Shown here: positions 51,637 through 61,017 of the stretch, one piece after another
How the letters are laid out: every line of letters starts with the position of its first letter
Position numbering within the stretch: position 1 is the first letter of the stretch
Assembly: GCF_018127745.1 (NCBI RefSeq)
Contig: NZ_CP072333.1
Location: forward strand, 1,550,001 to 1,614,000
Direction: 5' to 3'
DNA: 64,000 bases
Source of the DNA: Porphyromonas sp. oral taxon 275
GTDB taxonomy: Bacteria; Bacteroidota; Bacteroidia; Bacteroidales; Porphyromonadaceae
Notes under the pieces: generated by a model
Seen by the model: only the letters and a program-made list of their open reading frames with translations
The model's database searches: none
What the model was told of the DNA's origin: nothing
Program-made: the position numbers and the translations under genes

Positions 51637-52793
51637 TAGGAGGACGTATCTATACGCCCTCTGGCTGGATCGATGGGGGCTCCGTCCTCATCGAAGGCAA
51701 GCAGATCAAGGCAGTGCTGAATACCGAGCTCCCCGTCGTGGGGGCCCGCCTCATCAACGCACGTGGCTCCTACATCATCCCCGGCGGCATCGAGACGCAC
51801 GTACACGGGGCCGCAGGTGCGGACTTCATGGACGGCACCGTCGAGGCCTTCCGCACGGCAGCGGACTACCACCTGCAGAACGGGACGACGACCATCTACC
51901 CCACCCTCTCCACCTCGACCTACGAGACGATCATGAAGGGCATCGAGTGCACCGAGGTACTGCTCGCGGACGAGACCTCCTCGGTCGAAGGCCTGCACCT
52001 CGAGGGGCCTTACTTCTCCGTCAAGATGGCCGGTGCCCAGCTCCCCGAGCTGATCCGCCCCGCCCGCCCCGAGGAGTACACCAAGATCATGGAGCGCGGT
52101 AAGGGCATCATCAAGCGCTGGGACGCAGCCCCCGAGATCGAGGGTACGCTGGACTTCGGACGCTATGTCAAGGAGTTCGGCGTCGTCACCGCCATCGCCC
52201 ACACCGAGGCTGGCGAACCCGAGATCAAGGCTGCCTGGGAGCATGGCTATACGCTGGCCACGCACTTCTACAACGCGATGAAGGTCTCCCACAAGAAGGG
52301 CGTCTATAAGGTCCCTGGTGCGGTAGAGACGATCCTCGACCTGCCTGACTTCGACATCGAGGTCATCTGCGACGGCATCCACGTGCCCCCGCTGATGGTC
52401 AACCTCGCCTACAAGGTCAAGGGTCGCGAACGTATGGCGCTCACCACCGACGCCCTGCTGTACACGGGTACCCCCGCGGACTTCAAGGATCCTACGGGGC
52501 ACGCCATCGTCGAGGACGGCGTGTGCAAGCTCTCCGACCACTCGGCACTGGCGGGCAGCGTCGCTACGATGGATAGACTCATCCGCACGGCCGTACAGCA
52601 GTGCGACATCCCTCTGATCGACGCCGTCTATATGGCCTCGACGACGCCCGCCCGCATCATGAGCATCACCGACACCAAGGGGGCAATCGAGGCAGGCAAG
52701 GATGCCGATATCCTCTTCCTCGACGAGGAGCTGCAGCTGCACTTCGTCATGCACCGCGGTCGCGTCGTCCGTGGCGAGGAGTACTGGGCTTAG
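51621..52793 (+). CDS. nagA: N-acetylglucosamine-6-phosphate deacetylase
   Basis: NagA deacetylates GlcNAc-6-phosphate to glucosamine-6-phosphate in amino-sugar catabolism and cell-wall recycling. The 390-residue amidohydrolase has HVHG (His60 and His62), the metal-binding EGPYFS (Glu128), HTEAGEPE and THFYNAMK histidines, and the catalytic-aspartate segment TTDALLYTG. It starts at ATG 51621 inside the last codons of maf and ends at a terminator. With the nan genes and the adjacent sulfatase it fits host-glycan scavenging, though nagB is not in the window. Confidence 0.94.
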   Translation: MYTQIVGGRIYTPSGWIDGGSVLIEGKQIKAVLNTELPVVGARLINARGSYIIPGGIETHVHGAAGADFMDGTVEAFRTAADYHLQNGTTTIYPTLSTSTYETIMKGIECTEVLLADETSSVEGLHLEGPYFSVKMAGAQLPELIRPARPEEYTKIMERGKGIIKRWDAAPEIEGTLDFGRYVKEFGVVTAIAHTEAGEPEIKAAWEHGYTLATHFYNAMKVSHKKGVYKVPGAVETILDLPDFDIEVICDGIHVPPLMVNLAYKVKGRERMALTTDALLYTGTPADFKDPTGHAIVEDGVCKLSDHSALAGSVATMDRLIRTAVQQCDIPLIDAVYMASTTPARIMSITDTKGAIEAGKDADILFLDEELQLHFVMHRGRVVRGEEYWA

Positions 52794-52816
52794 TACCGCA
52801 CTCCCCTAGAGCTATG

Positions 52817-52855
52817 AGAGGCTAGACACGTCCGATCGCGGCGTGCCTAGCCTCT
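52817..52855 (+). terminator. Terminator of kdsC-maf-nagA
   Basis: AGAGGCTAGACACG pairs with CGTGCCTAGCCTCT with one mismatch, followed by TGGCTTTAG, 23 bp after nagA. Confidence 0.75.
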
Positions 52856-52913
52856 TGGCTTTAGTTCCCTCACAGCACGCCCACTACACAGCACACACTA
52901 CACCCATCACGCT

Positions 52914-54467
52914 ATGCGCTCTACCCTTCTCCTCAGTCTCGGGAGTGGCCTCCTGCTCCCCGCTACGCTCCTCAGCGCTGCCCAGCCCCTCCCCGCGCGG
53001 CGCCCCAATATCCTCCTCTTCCTCGTGGATGATATGGGCTGGCAGGATACCTCCGTATCCTTCGGGAGCGATACGACGGCGCTCAATAGGCGCTACCACA
53101 CCCCTGCCATGGAGCGCCTGGCGCGCCGTGGCGTGCGCTTCACCGACGCCTACGCTGCACCCGTCTCCTCCCCCAGCCGCTGCAGCCTCCTGACGGGGGC
53201 GCACGCCGCACGTCACCGCGTGACCAACTGGACACTGCGCTACGACATGCCCTCCGACCATGCCGACAGCACGCTGCAGGCCCCCGAGTGGAATGTCAAT
53301 GGCCTCAGCCCGCGCCCCGACACACCCCACACCTACTACGCACGTATGCTGCCCGAGCTGCTGCGTGCGGCGGGCTACCACACGATACACTGCGGCAAGG
53401 CGCACTTCGGCGCTATCGGTACACCCGCGGCCGACCCGCTGCAGCTGGGCTTCGAGGTCAATATCGCGGGGCACGCTGCTGGCGGGCCTGCCTCCTTCCT
53501 CGGGCGAGCGCGCTACGGACACGACTCGCTGGGCAAGCCCGTCTCTCCTATGGCTGTGCCGGGACTAGAGCGCTACTGGGATACCGACACCTACCTCAGC
53601 GAAGCCCTGACGCTGGAGGCCATACAGGCACTGCGGGCGCAGCGTAGCGCAGGCGACCGCCGTCCCTTCTTCCTCTACATGTCGCACTACGCCGTGCACG
53701 TGCCCTTCGACAGGGATCAGCGCTTCTATCAGCGCTACCTCGGCGAGGGCTTAGACCCCAAGGAGGCCGCCTACGCCGCGCTCGTCGAGGGCATGGACAA
53801 GAGCCTCGGGGATCTGATGGACGAACTGGAGCGCGCAGGTCAGCTCGACGACACGCTCATCCTCTTCATGAGTGACAATGGCGGCCTGGCGGCCTCGGCC
53901 TACTGGCACTCGGGGCAGCTGCACTGGCAGAACGCGCCCCTCTACAGCGGCAAGGGCTCCGTCTACGAAGGCGGCATACGCGTGCCGCTCATCGTCGCTG
54001 GGCCTGGGGTCGTAGGGCGCGACCGACGCGACAGCCATCCCGTGATGATCGAGGACCTCTTCCCCACGCTGCTGGAGGTCGCTGGAGTCCGCCCCGAGCA
54101 CCTGCCGCAGCAGGTGGATGGCCGCAGCCTCATCCCGCTACTCGAGGCCAAGCGCCAGCCTCGGGAGCGGACACTCTACTGGACTTATCCACACAACTGG
54201 GGATTGGACGGGCCAGGGATCAACTTCCACGCCGCCCTGCGCCAAGGCCGCTGGAAGCTCCTCTACAACTACCGTACGGGCCGCCATCAACTCTATGACC
54301 TCACGCACGACCTCGGGGAGCAGCGGGATCTCAGCACGACTTATCCACAGCGTGTACGGCAGCTCGCTCGGCAGCTCGGCCGCTACCTGCGTAGCGTGGG
54401 GGCACAGCGCCCCAGCATCAAGGCTACGGGCCAGCCCTGCCCTTGGCCCGACGAAGCCCTACGCTAG
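52914..54467 (+). CDS. Exported sulfatase, serine type
   Basis: A 517-residue S1-family sulfatase with signal peptide (MRSTLLLSLGSGLLLPATLL). The metal-binding NILLFLVDDMGWQD lies at about 32-45, the formylglycine motif SSPSRCSLLTG has Ser85 as the residue to be oxidised, and MSDNGG lies in the second half. The serine form needs an anaerobic sulfatase-maturating radical-SAM enzyme, which is not in the window. Substrate is unknown; the nagA neighbour suggests a sulfated GlcNAc-containing glycan such as mucin or glycosaminoglycan. It is separated from nagA by a terminator, though no clear promoter box was found. Confidence 0.92.
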   Translation: MRSTLLLSLGSGLLLPATLLSAAQPLPARRPNILLFLVDDMGWQDTSVSFGSDTTALNRRYHTPAMERLARRGVRFTDAYAAPVSSPSRCSLLTGAHAARHRVTNWTLRYDMPSDHADSTLQAPEWNVNGLSPRPDTPHTYYARMLPELLRAAGYHTIHCGKAHFGAIGTPAADPLQLGFEVNIAGHAAGGPASFLGRARYGHDSLGKPVSPMAVPGLERYWDTDTYLSEALTLEAIQALRAQRSAGDRRPFFLYMSHYAVHVPFDRDQRFYQRYLGEGLDPKEAAYAALVEGMDKSLGDLMDELERAGQLDDTLILFMSDNGGLAASAYWHSGQLHWQNAPLYSGKGSVYEGGIRVPLIVAGPGVVGRDRRDSHPVMIEDLFPTLLEVAGVRPEHLPQQVDGRSLIPLLEAKRQPRERTLYWTYPHNWGLDGPGINFHAALRQGRWKLLYNYRTGRHQLYDLTHDLGEQRDLSTTYPQRVRQLARQLGRYLRSVGAQRPSIKATGQPCPWPDEALR

Positions 54468-54549
54468 CCCCCTGGCTGACCTTAGTGCCAAGGGAAGCCC
54501 CCAAGTCCCGAGGCTAAGACCTTCTAAGGGCTCCGCCCTCCCCTCTATA

Positions 54550-54591
54550 CCTGCGCCCCACTGAAGCTCCTAGGCCTCAGCGGGGCGCAGG
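54550..54591 (+). terminator. Terminator of the sulfatase gene
   Basis: CCTGCGCCCCACTGA pairs with TCAGCGGGGCGCAGG with one G-T pair, 82 bp after the stop. Confidence 0.7.
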
Positions 54592-54610
54592 CATAAGGGG
54601 GAGCTCGTCT

Positions 54611-54698
54611 GAAGGATATCAGTCAGGGCGCTGAGGGACGTCAGTCAGCACCTCGAGGGATATCAGTCAAGGAGCTAAGGGCTATCCCTCGCGAAGCG
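54611..54698. repeat. 22-bp dyad repeat array 10, between convergent genes
   Basis: Four exact 22-bp steps (54611, 54633, 54655, 54677). Cores are GAAGGATATCAGTCAG, GAGGGACGTCAGTCAG, GAGGGATATCAGTCAA and AAGGGCTATCCCTCGC. It is the only array not upstream of any gene: it lies between the sulfatase (plus) and the alpha-2-macroglobulin-like gene (minus), flanked by a terminator on each side. The 504-bp gap otherwise shows only GC-rich featureless DNA at 54700-54890. Confidence 0.88.
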
Positions 54699-54891
54699 GG
54701 GAGCAAGCGGACAGCAGGCGCCAACGCAGCAGCGGACGCCTCGAGGGGACGCTTGGGACAGCGCCCACACCCCCTCTCCGCCTTAGCCTAAGGGAGGCCT
54801 TAGGCCGCTCAGCCTGAGGACGAAGCCCCGAGGCAGCTTAGCCCGAGCCGAAGCGCTCAGTTAGGTACGAGCTTCGCCCGCGCCCATAAAG

Positions 54892-54926
54892 AAGCCCCCG
54901 AGGAATGCTGGATTCCTCGGGGGCTT
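54892..54926 (-). terminator. Terminator of the alpha-2-macroglobulin-like gene
   Basis: AAGCCCCCGAGGAAT pairs exactly with ATTCCTCGGGGGCTT around a 5-base loop, followed on the minus strand by CTTTATG, 45 bp after the stop at 54972. Confidence 0.85.
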
Positions 54927-54971
54927 GCTTATCGGGATGGCGGCGGAGGCAGAGCGCGTGCGCCTGACGGC

Positions 54972-57900
54972 CTACTCTGTCTTGAGCTCAGAGGTGGTCC
55001 GCTGCTCGGGCGATACCGCCGTATGGGCGCTATACTCCGAGACGTAGAGGCTCTCCAGTGTCGTGACGACACCACTATATACCCCGGGGCGCGTCACCCA
55101 CTGGTCATAGTAGAGCTCCGTCGTCCCTGAGGTCAGCCGATCGACGAAGATATCCGTCCGTCCATCGCGAGGCACGACGTAGGCGTTGCCATATCTGATG
55201 GAGGGATAGAAGGGCTTCTGCTCGACGGGCTCGGCATAGCCTGGACGCGGGTCGCTGATCTTGACGTAGTCGAGGCCTTGCTTGAGCTTGATGACGAGCT
55301 GGGTGCGTATGCGGGCCCCGATGGGGAGCAGCTCGCCCTCCTCGAGGGGACGGAGGACATCGCGCCCGCCCTCCGTCGTCACGAGATATTGCTGCCGTGT
55401 GAGGCTCAGGCCTTCGCCCCAGGCCTTGACCGCTGCCGTAGGGATGCTGTAGTGCAGGCGAGCGGCGCCCCAGATGAGGCTGCCATCCTTCTTGATGACC
55501 TGCAGCGCACCCTTGGGACGACGGCTGGGGCTAAGCTCAAGGCTCGCCGTACGCTGGCTGCCCGTGAGCCTGAAGTCCTCCCCGCCCTCGAGCGCGAGTC
55601 TGAGTTCCGTGGCCTGAGCTGTGCCCCATGCCTCGAGCTGGGGCTCCGTCAGCGCCTCCAGCGCCAGGACGCTGCAGAGGGGATCCTTCCAGACCATCGT
55701 GCGGCGCTGGGTCAAGAGCCAGCGCTGCAGGCGCGGCACGAGGGAGCTATAGGCAGGGTCGAGGCGGAAGGCGCGTAGGGTCTCGACGGCCAGCGGCACC
55801 CCTGCCGAGCGACTCCAGTAGGGGATCTCCGCGGGCTGGGCAAAGAAGCTCATCGCGCCCTCATCCGAGAGGTGCTGGGCGAGGACCTTCAGCAGTATAG
55901 GCAGCTGCGCTCTGTGCTGCGGGGCTTGCTTGAGGACGTAGGCGATCTTCGCCAGATCCGTGACGGGGGCTTCCTTAGCCCGCTCACTCAGCAGACGCTG
56001 GTAGTGGCCGAGCATCGCCGCCAGCGCAGCCGAGCTCGGCACCGCTAGCTGCTGCGTGAGCTGCGCCCGCATATAGAGGTAGTCGAGCGGGATGTCGTAG
56101 TAGCCCCAGGGCCCGGGCTTGGATACACGAGCACGGTCCTCCTTGAGGCGCTGGTAGCGCTCGAGTTCCTCACGATCCATATAGGGCTGTGCCTCCCTCA
56201 GGAGCCCGAGGAGCTCCTGACGCTGGGGGGACTTAGCCTCCAGCAGCTCCAGCGTGGGCAGCAGGATGGCGATGACCTGCTGGCTGATATAGGCATCAGG
56301 CCTCCAGCCCTCGAACCATCCCCAGGTCGCCTCATTGCGTGCGGCCTTGAGCTCAGCGATACGCTGGCGCAGCTCGTGGGCATGATCCTTGGCGGCGAGG
56401 AAGTCCAGCAGCCTGCGCTCGGCCTCGAGCTCCCGCTTGAGCTCGTGGTACCAGGGGCTCTTGGCCGCCTCTACGGTGCGTGCCGCCACGAGGCTATCGC
56501 TGCGGTGTAGGCTCTGTCTACGGGCGGCGAGCCAAGCAGCGAAGCCGCGCGTCTGCTGTAGGCGCAGCACCTTGGCCTCGGCATAGAGACTGGCGGCCAG
56601 CGCGGGCGTACTCTTGTCCTCAGGCTCGGCGAGCTGGGGCAGCGCACCGAGGGCGAGGGCGAGCGGACTGGTCTCGAGCTGCAGCTCCAGGCGTGCTCGG
56701 CCGAGCCCCTGACCTAGGGGAGCCAGCAGGCTATCTAGGAAAAGCGTCTTCGTGCCCGCGCCCTCGAAGCTGAAGCTGAGGCCATCACTGAGCTGGGTCT
56801 CGTCACTGAGTAGCGGCAGTCTGTGCTGCTCCCCATCGCTGTAGCGGCGCCCCTGGGCCAGTACGCGCAGGCCGATCGAGTCGGCCGAGAGCGTAGGGAT
56901 CGAGAGGGGCAGCTGCAGCGTTTGGCTGCCCTGAGGCGCTAGGCGGAAGGGCTGCGAGTTCTCGGAGAGGACGCGCTGCGTGCTTAGGTCGAAGAGCTCG
57001 AGTCGCAGCGTGCCCTGCTCCTCTTCACGGCTCATATTCACCAGCGTAGCGCTGAGGACAGGCCTATCCCCACGGCGCAGGAAGCGCGGCAGCTGGGGGC
57101 GGAGGGAGAAGTCACGGTAGCTAGTCACTAGGCGCTGCTCCTGATAGCGGCGCATATCGGGCGTGTGTGCCAGCAGCACGAGGCGCCAGCGGGTCAGGGC
57201 CTCAGGCATGCGGAAGCTCCAGCTGGCCGTCCCCGAGGCATCCGTCGTCAGCCGTGGGAGGAAGTAGGCACTCTCGGCGAAGTCCTGACGCAGGGCCTTC
57301 GGCTCCTCTGCCACGTCTATCGGCGCAGCCTGATCCGCCTTCGCCGCAGCGCCTCGGAGCACGCTGGGAGCAGCGGCGAAGGCAGGCCCTATGATGCCGT
57401 CCATCCTCCCGGAGAACACCTCGGGCAGCTGGATATCCCCCCTGCCCATGCGTATGGGCATGCGTCGGCCACGGCCCAGCCAGCGGTAGCGGCGAGGCTG
57501 CGGCCCCGCTGCGAGGGCGTCGTGGACGAAGGAGCCACCACCTCTCTGAGCCTCACCCCATAGGTCCTCACCATAGACCGAGCGGGCGGGGCTCAGCCCC
57601 CAGCGATAGCCTCGGGGGAGCCTCGGCTCCATGTAGGACGGGTATTCGTCCATGAGCTGAAGGCTCGGCCTACTGAGTCTGAGGCGGCCGAAGATATCCA
57701 GCGCCGCATCGTACATCCAGGTGGAGACGGCAGCGCCAGCTACGGGCTTGCCTCCCGAGGTCAGCTGCACGCTCCAGCGCTCCTCGGCTCCGGGCTGCGT
57801 GCGGTCACGGAGGCTGGTCCACTTGAGCTCCAGCAGCGGTGCGGGCTGCTCTAGGGTGAAGCGCTCACTCGCACGGTAGAGACGGCCCTGATAGACGGTG

Positions 57901-60872
57901 TAGAGCTGGACCTCCAGCTGGTCGGGCAGCTTATCCTTAGCGGGGAGAGGGAGGGTGAAGAGCTCGATGCGGCCAGCCTTGCTCCGCAGCACACCGCGCG
58001 CCAGCTCCCCATAGCGGTGATGGACGACGTAGTGGATGTAGCCACCCTCAAGCCCGCTCACCCAGTGCAGACGGGCTGGGCGCTGGGCGCTGTAGGTCGA
58101 GTCTGCACGGAGGGCTAAGAGTGGGGGCACGAAGCCCGCGATCTGCTGATCGCGGCGGCTATCGAAGAGGTAAACGCGGCGATAGCCCTCGTAGCGCGTG
58201 CCGCCCTTATAGTGCGCCTTGTAGCGCAGCGTATAGAGGCCCGCCGCTAGCTCTTGGGGCTCGAGCCAGGGGCTGAAGGCTTGGCCTAGGGTTGTCTGCC
58301 CGCTGTGACGTAGCCTATCCCCCTCGTAGAGCTCGTAGTCGACCCGCATCGTGGAGTCCACCCACGCCGTCATGGGGTAGGTGAAGCGCAGCTCGGGCAG
58401 CGGGCGCGACAGATCCAGGAGCTCGGGGAGGTCTAGCTGGACCTCCCCGAGCACCTCGCCTAGGGCAAGGCTCAGGCTACGCTGTGTCGTCTCGCCTGCC
58501 TCGTCTGTGGCCGTCACCTCCACGCGGTAGCTATAGCTGCCGTGGTCCTGCTCGTCCTGCTCTAGCTGACGGCGCAGGGCGCCTAGATCCAGCGGCAGGG
58601 CGAAGGCGCCATCTGCCCCCGAGCGCAGCGTGCTATCCAGGAGCACACGGGGCGAGGCATAGTCATAGATCGAGCGCCACGGGCGCCACAGCTGCTCGGC
58701 ACGCAGTACGCAGCGTAGGCGTGCCCGCTCGACGGGCTCACCACTGAGGCGGCGCAGCTGCCCCTTGACGCTCAGCAGGGCATCCGCGGGATAGGGCCTG
58801 GGCGGCTCCTCGAGCTGGAGCTCGAGGGCGTGACGCTTGTACTCGAGGAGCTGTGCGAAGGCCTGCGCCTGGGGCTGTCGGTACTGATAGCCCTGGGGCT
58901 CGACGAAGCGCGCACGCAGGTACAGCTGCCCGAGGAGGACCTCTGGAGCTAGGCGATGACTAGCATGATAGCGGCCCAGCTCATCGCTCCGTACCTCCTC
59001 GGACCACAGCAGCCCATCACGGGCATCACTCAGCTCGAGGCGTATGCGCTGCCCTCGAGCAGGGCGTGCCTGCCGTGCAAGGAAGCCCACATCGACAGCC
59101 TCCCCATAGATATGCATCACTTGGCCTGGGCGGTAGGCGGGGCGGTCAGTCGTCACCCACAGCTGGAGCCCGCGGGCTGCGAAGTCGATGGCAGGCTGGG
59201 GCTTCTCGCCATAGCCGTAGTACTTGATACGCAGTGGATCCCTGAGGTCGCGTGCCTGCAGGACGCTCGTCTGCGACTCATGGCGGTCGAGCAGGATGAG
59301 CCCGAGGCTATCGGTACGTAGGCTACCCGCTAGTGTGGGCAGGCTCTCGTGGCGCTTGTCATACCTATACTGAGCCAGCTCGAGCCCCGAGAGCGGGCGG
59401 CCCGTAGCTGCGTCGAGCCACTGCCGCGGCACGTGATTGGGGCTAGCGGAGGACCAGAGATCTAGCACCATGAAGGCACTGCTGACGAAGGTCTCCTCAT
59501 GCACCAAGGCGCGCTTCTGCGAGGCGCGGGGATCGAGCTCGGCGCGTACACGGACGAAGTAGTTGCGTCGCTGGGGTAGCTTGAGCTCTAGGACAAGATG
59601 CTTCCCCACCTTGGCGAGGCTATCGACGGGGAGCGAGCACTGCTTGACCAGCATGGGCTTATCCTGGGCACTCGGCCTCCAGTCCTCCCCGCGCTCGGTA
59701 GGCCTATAGACGCGTGGCGCCTCGTAGAGACTCACCTGCAGGCCACGTACGAGGTAGGCCGTGTCGAGACGTAGGGAGACCTTGTCTGGCATCCCCCAGG
59801 GCTGCTCCAGCTGGAGGGACATACTCGGCTCGAGGCGCTCAGCACGCGCCTGCCGCAGCTGCTTCAGTTCGTCGGGCTGCAGCTGCCCCGCCTGGCTGAG
59901 GAGGCGATCAGCGAAGCGCGCGGCCTCCAGCGGCTCGCTGCTGTAGAGGTCGACGAGATTGGGCGCTACGGAGCCAAAGTAGTGCTGGTGCTGATAGCGC
60001 TGGGCGAAGTGCTCGATACGCTCCATGGCCTGCCGCGCCGTCAGCCTCCCCGACTGGCTCTTCAGCTCGCGCTCCAGCACGAGGAAGTCCGCCAGGAGCG
60101 CGCTATAGCTGGTAGTCCCTGCACTGCGAGCCAAGGTGAGGAGCGCTGGCTGGGTGGGGAGTAAGCCCTCGGGATACCTACTGCCTCCCCCGCGCATATC
60201 GTGCAGGTAGTCGAGGAGCTCGAGGAGCGCCGAGATGCCCGTTTGCCCCGAGGCCTTCGTCCCCCCAGCTAGATCCAGCAGCTCAAGGTAAGGAGCAGGG
60301 ATCGGCTGCATGAGGGCAGAGCCCGCTCCTCGGAGCTGCTCCACCAGCTGGAGGTAGTAGCGATCCAGGTCGGCCTGATGCCAGTGCATGAGCTGGGAGA
60401 GCGGACGCGCCTTGACGGGAAGCGGCGTATCGAAGGCTGCGCCTCCACGCGTGCTATAGTTCGAGATCATACGTAGGCTGTAGAGCCCGAGGAGGATACG
60501 CTCACGGGGGCTGAGCCAAGGCGCTTGCTCGATGGAGGCTAGGGAAATCCCCAGCTGGGACTCCGCCGTACTCGGCCCCTTGAGGGAGTTCTTCACCTCT
60601 ACCAGTGCCGTAGTGGCCTCGAGGAGTACATCGAGGCGGCGCTGACCCGAGGCAGCATCGAAGAGCTCCTCTGCGGCCGTCACCGCGTCGCGGAGGTGAC
60701 GCTGTGCCTGGGCTGCCTTGAGCTTGGTGCGCAGCTGCTCGAGGCTAGGCTGTGCCTTGGTCTGCGTGCTCTGTATGCCCTGGGTCTGAGCCTTTAGCCC
60801 GAGGGGTACGCCCAGCGAGCCAAGCAGGCCCAGGCTGAGCATCCATATAGCAATCGAAGATCGTCGTGACAT
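54972..60872 (-). CDS. Giant alpha-2-macroglobulin-like exported protein without thioester
   Basis: A 1966-residue protein with signal peptide (MSRRSSIAIWMLSLGLLGSL, cleavage near LKAQ). A helical N-terminal region (about 30-370) precedes the macroglobulin-type beta domains, including the MG2-like LWVTTDRPAYRPGQVMHIYG. The A2M signature region reads ESAYFLPRLTTDASGTASW and MPEALTRWRLVLLAHTPD. The following helical toroid region, where CxEQ is expected, reads LPQLAEPEDKSTPALA and has no cysteine. The C-terminal domain ends with YDQWVTRPGVYSGVVTTLES. Bacterial homologues are periplasmic protease traps or surface proteins; lacking the thioester, this one would not bind covalently. ATG 60872 is chosen because it begins the signal peptide. 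Confidence 0.87.
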   Translation of the reverse strand: MSRRSSIAIWMLSLGLLGSLGVPLGLKAQTQGIQSTQTKAQPSLEQLRTKLKAAQAQRHLRDAVTAAEELFDAASGQRRLDVLLEATTALVEVKNSLKGPSTAESQLGISLASIEQAPWLSPRERILLGLYSLRMISNYSTRGGAAFDTPLPVKARPLSQLMHWHQADLDRYYLQLVEQLRGAGSALMQPIPAPYLELLDLAGGTKASGQTGISALLELLDYLHDMRGGGSRYPEGLLPTQPALLTLARSAGTTSYSALLADFLVLERELKSQSGRLTARQAMERIEHFAQRYQHQHYFGSVAPNLVDLYSSEPLEAARFADRLLSQAGQLQPDELKQLRQARAERLEPSMSLQLEQPWGMPDKVSLRLDTAYLVRGLQVSLYEAPRVYRPTERGEDWRPSAQDKPMLVKQCSLPVDSLAKVGKHLVLELKLPQRRNYFVRVRAELDPRASQKRALVHEETFVSSAFMVLDLWSSASPNHVPRQWLDAATGRPLSGLELAQYRYDKRHESLPTLAGSLRTDSLGLILLDRHESQTSVLQARDLRDPLRIKYYGYGEKPQPAIDFAARGLQLWVTTDRPAYRPGQVMHIYGEAVDVGFLARQARPARGQRIRLELSDARDGLLWSEEVRSDELGRYHASHRLAPEVLLGQLYLRARFVEPQGYQYRQPQAQAFAQLLEYKRHALELQLEEPPRPYPADALLSVKGQLRRLSGEPVERARLRCVLRAEQLWRPWRSIYDYASPRVLLDSTLRSGADGAFALPLDLGALRRQLEQDEQDHGSYSYRVEVTATDEAGETTQRSLSLALGEVLGEVQLDLPELLDLSRPLPELRFTYPMTAWVDSTMRVDYELYEGDRLRHSGQTTLGQAFSPWLEPQELAAGLYTLRYKAHYKGGTRYEGYRRVYLFDSRRDQQIAGFVPPLLALRADSTYSAQRPARLHWVSGLEGGYIHYVVHHRYGELARGVLRSKAGRIELFTLPLPAKDKLPDQLEVQLYTVYQGRLYRASERFTLEQPAPLLELKWTSLRDRTQPGAEERWSVQLTSGGKPVAGAAVSTWMYDAALDIFGRLRLSRPSLQLMDEYPSYMEPRLPRGYRWGLSPARSVYGEDLWGEAQRGGGSFVHDALAAGPQPRRYRWLGRGRRMPIRMGRGDIQLPEVFSGRMDGIIGPAFAAAPSVLRGAAAKADQAAPIDVAEEPKALRQDFAESAYFLPRLTTDASGTASWSFRMPEALTRWRLVLLAHTPDMRRYQEQRLVTSYRDFSLRPQLPRFLRRGDRPVLSATLVNMSREEEQGTLRLELFDLSTQRVLSENSQPFRLAPQGSQTLQLPLSIPTLSADSIGLRVLAQGRRYSDGEQHRLPLLSDETQLSDGLSFSFEGAGTKTLFLDSLLAPLGQGLGRARLELQLETSPLALALGALPQLAEPEDKSTPALAASLYAEAKVLRLQQTRGFAAWLAARRQSLHRSDSLVAARTVEAAKSPWYHELKRELEAERRLLDFLAAKDHAHELRQRIAELKAARNEATWGWFEGWRPDAYISQQVIAILLPTLELLEAKSPQRQELLGLLREAQPYMDREELERYQRLKEDRARVSKPGPWGYYDIPLDYLYMRAQLTQQLAVPSSAALAAMLGHYQRLLSERAKEAPVTDLAKIAYVLKQAPQHRAQLPILLKVLAQHLSDEGAMSFFAQPAEIPYWSRSAGVPLAVETLRAFRLDPAYSSLVPRLQRWLLTQRRTMVWKDPLCSVLALEALTEPQLEAWGTAQATELRLALEGGEDFRLTGSQRTASLELSPSRRPKGALQVIKKDGSLIWGAARLHYSIPTAAVKAWGEGLSLTRQQYLVTTEGGRDVLRPLEEGELLPIGARIRTQLVIKLKQGLDYVKISDPRPGYAEPVEQKPFYPSIRYGNAYVVPRDGRTDIFVDRLTSGTTELYYDQWVTRPGVYSGVVTTLESLYVSEYSAHTAVSPEQRTTSELKTE

Positions 60873-60929
60873 CGGATAGTGCTTTAGTAAGTGAAGGAGC
60901 CGTGCTCTAGCTCCCGTGAGGACTTTGCA

Positions 60930-60937
60930 CAAATGTA
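60930..60937 (-). promoter_or_regulatory. -7 promoter box for the alpha-2-macroglobulin-like gene
   Basis: TACATTTG on the minus strand, 57 bp upstream of the ATG. A second TTTCTTTG lies 10 bp further upstream. Confidence 0.55.
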
Positions 60938-61017
60938 CAAAGAAAGCGCTACCCCTTATCCCTGAGCCGCACCCCACCGAGCCACCGCCTGACATCGCGA
61001 GCTAAGTGCCCGCCGCC

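Noticed and set aside
51588..52754. Open frame of 388 codons opposite nagA
   Set aside because: Mirror of the NagA reading frame; amino-acid composition typical of an antisense artefact.
60873..60995. N-terminal extension of the alpha-2-macroglobulin-like protein
   Set aside because: Includes the promoter box and displaces the signal peptide from the N-terminus.
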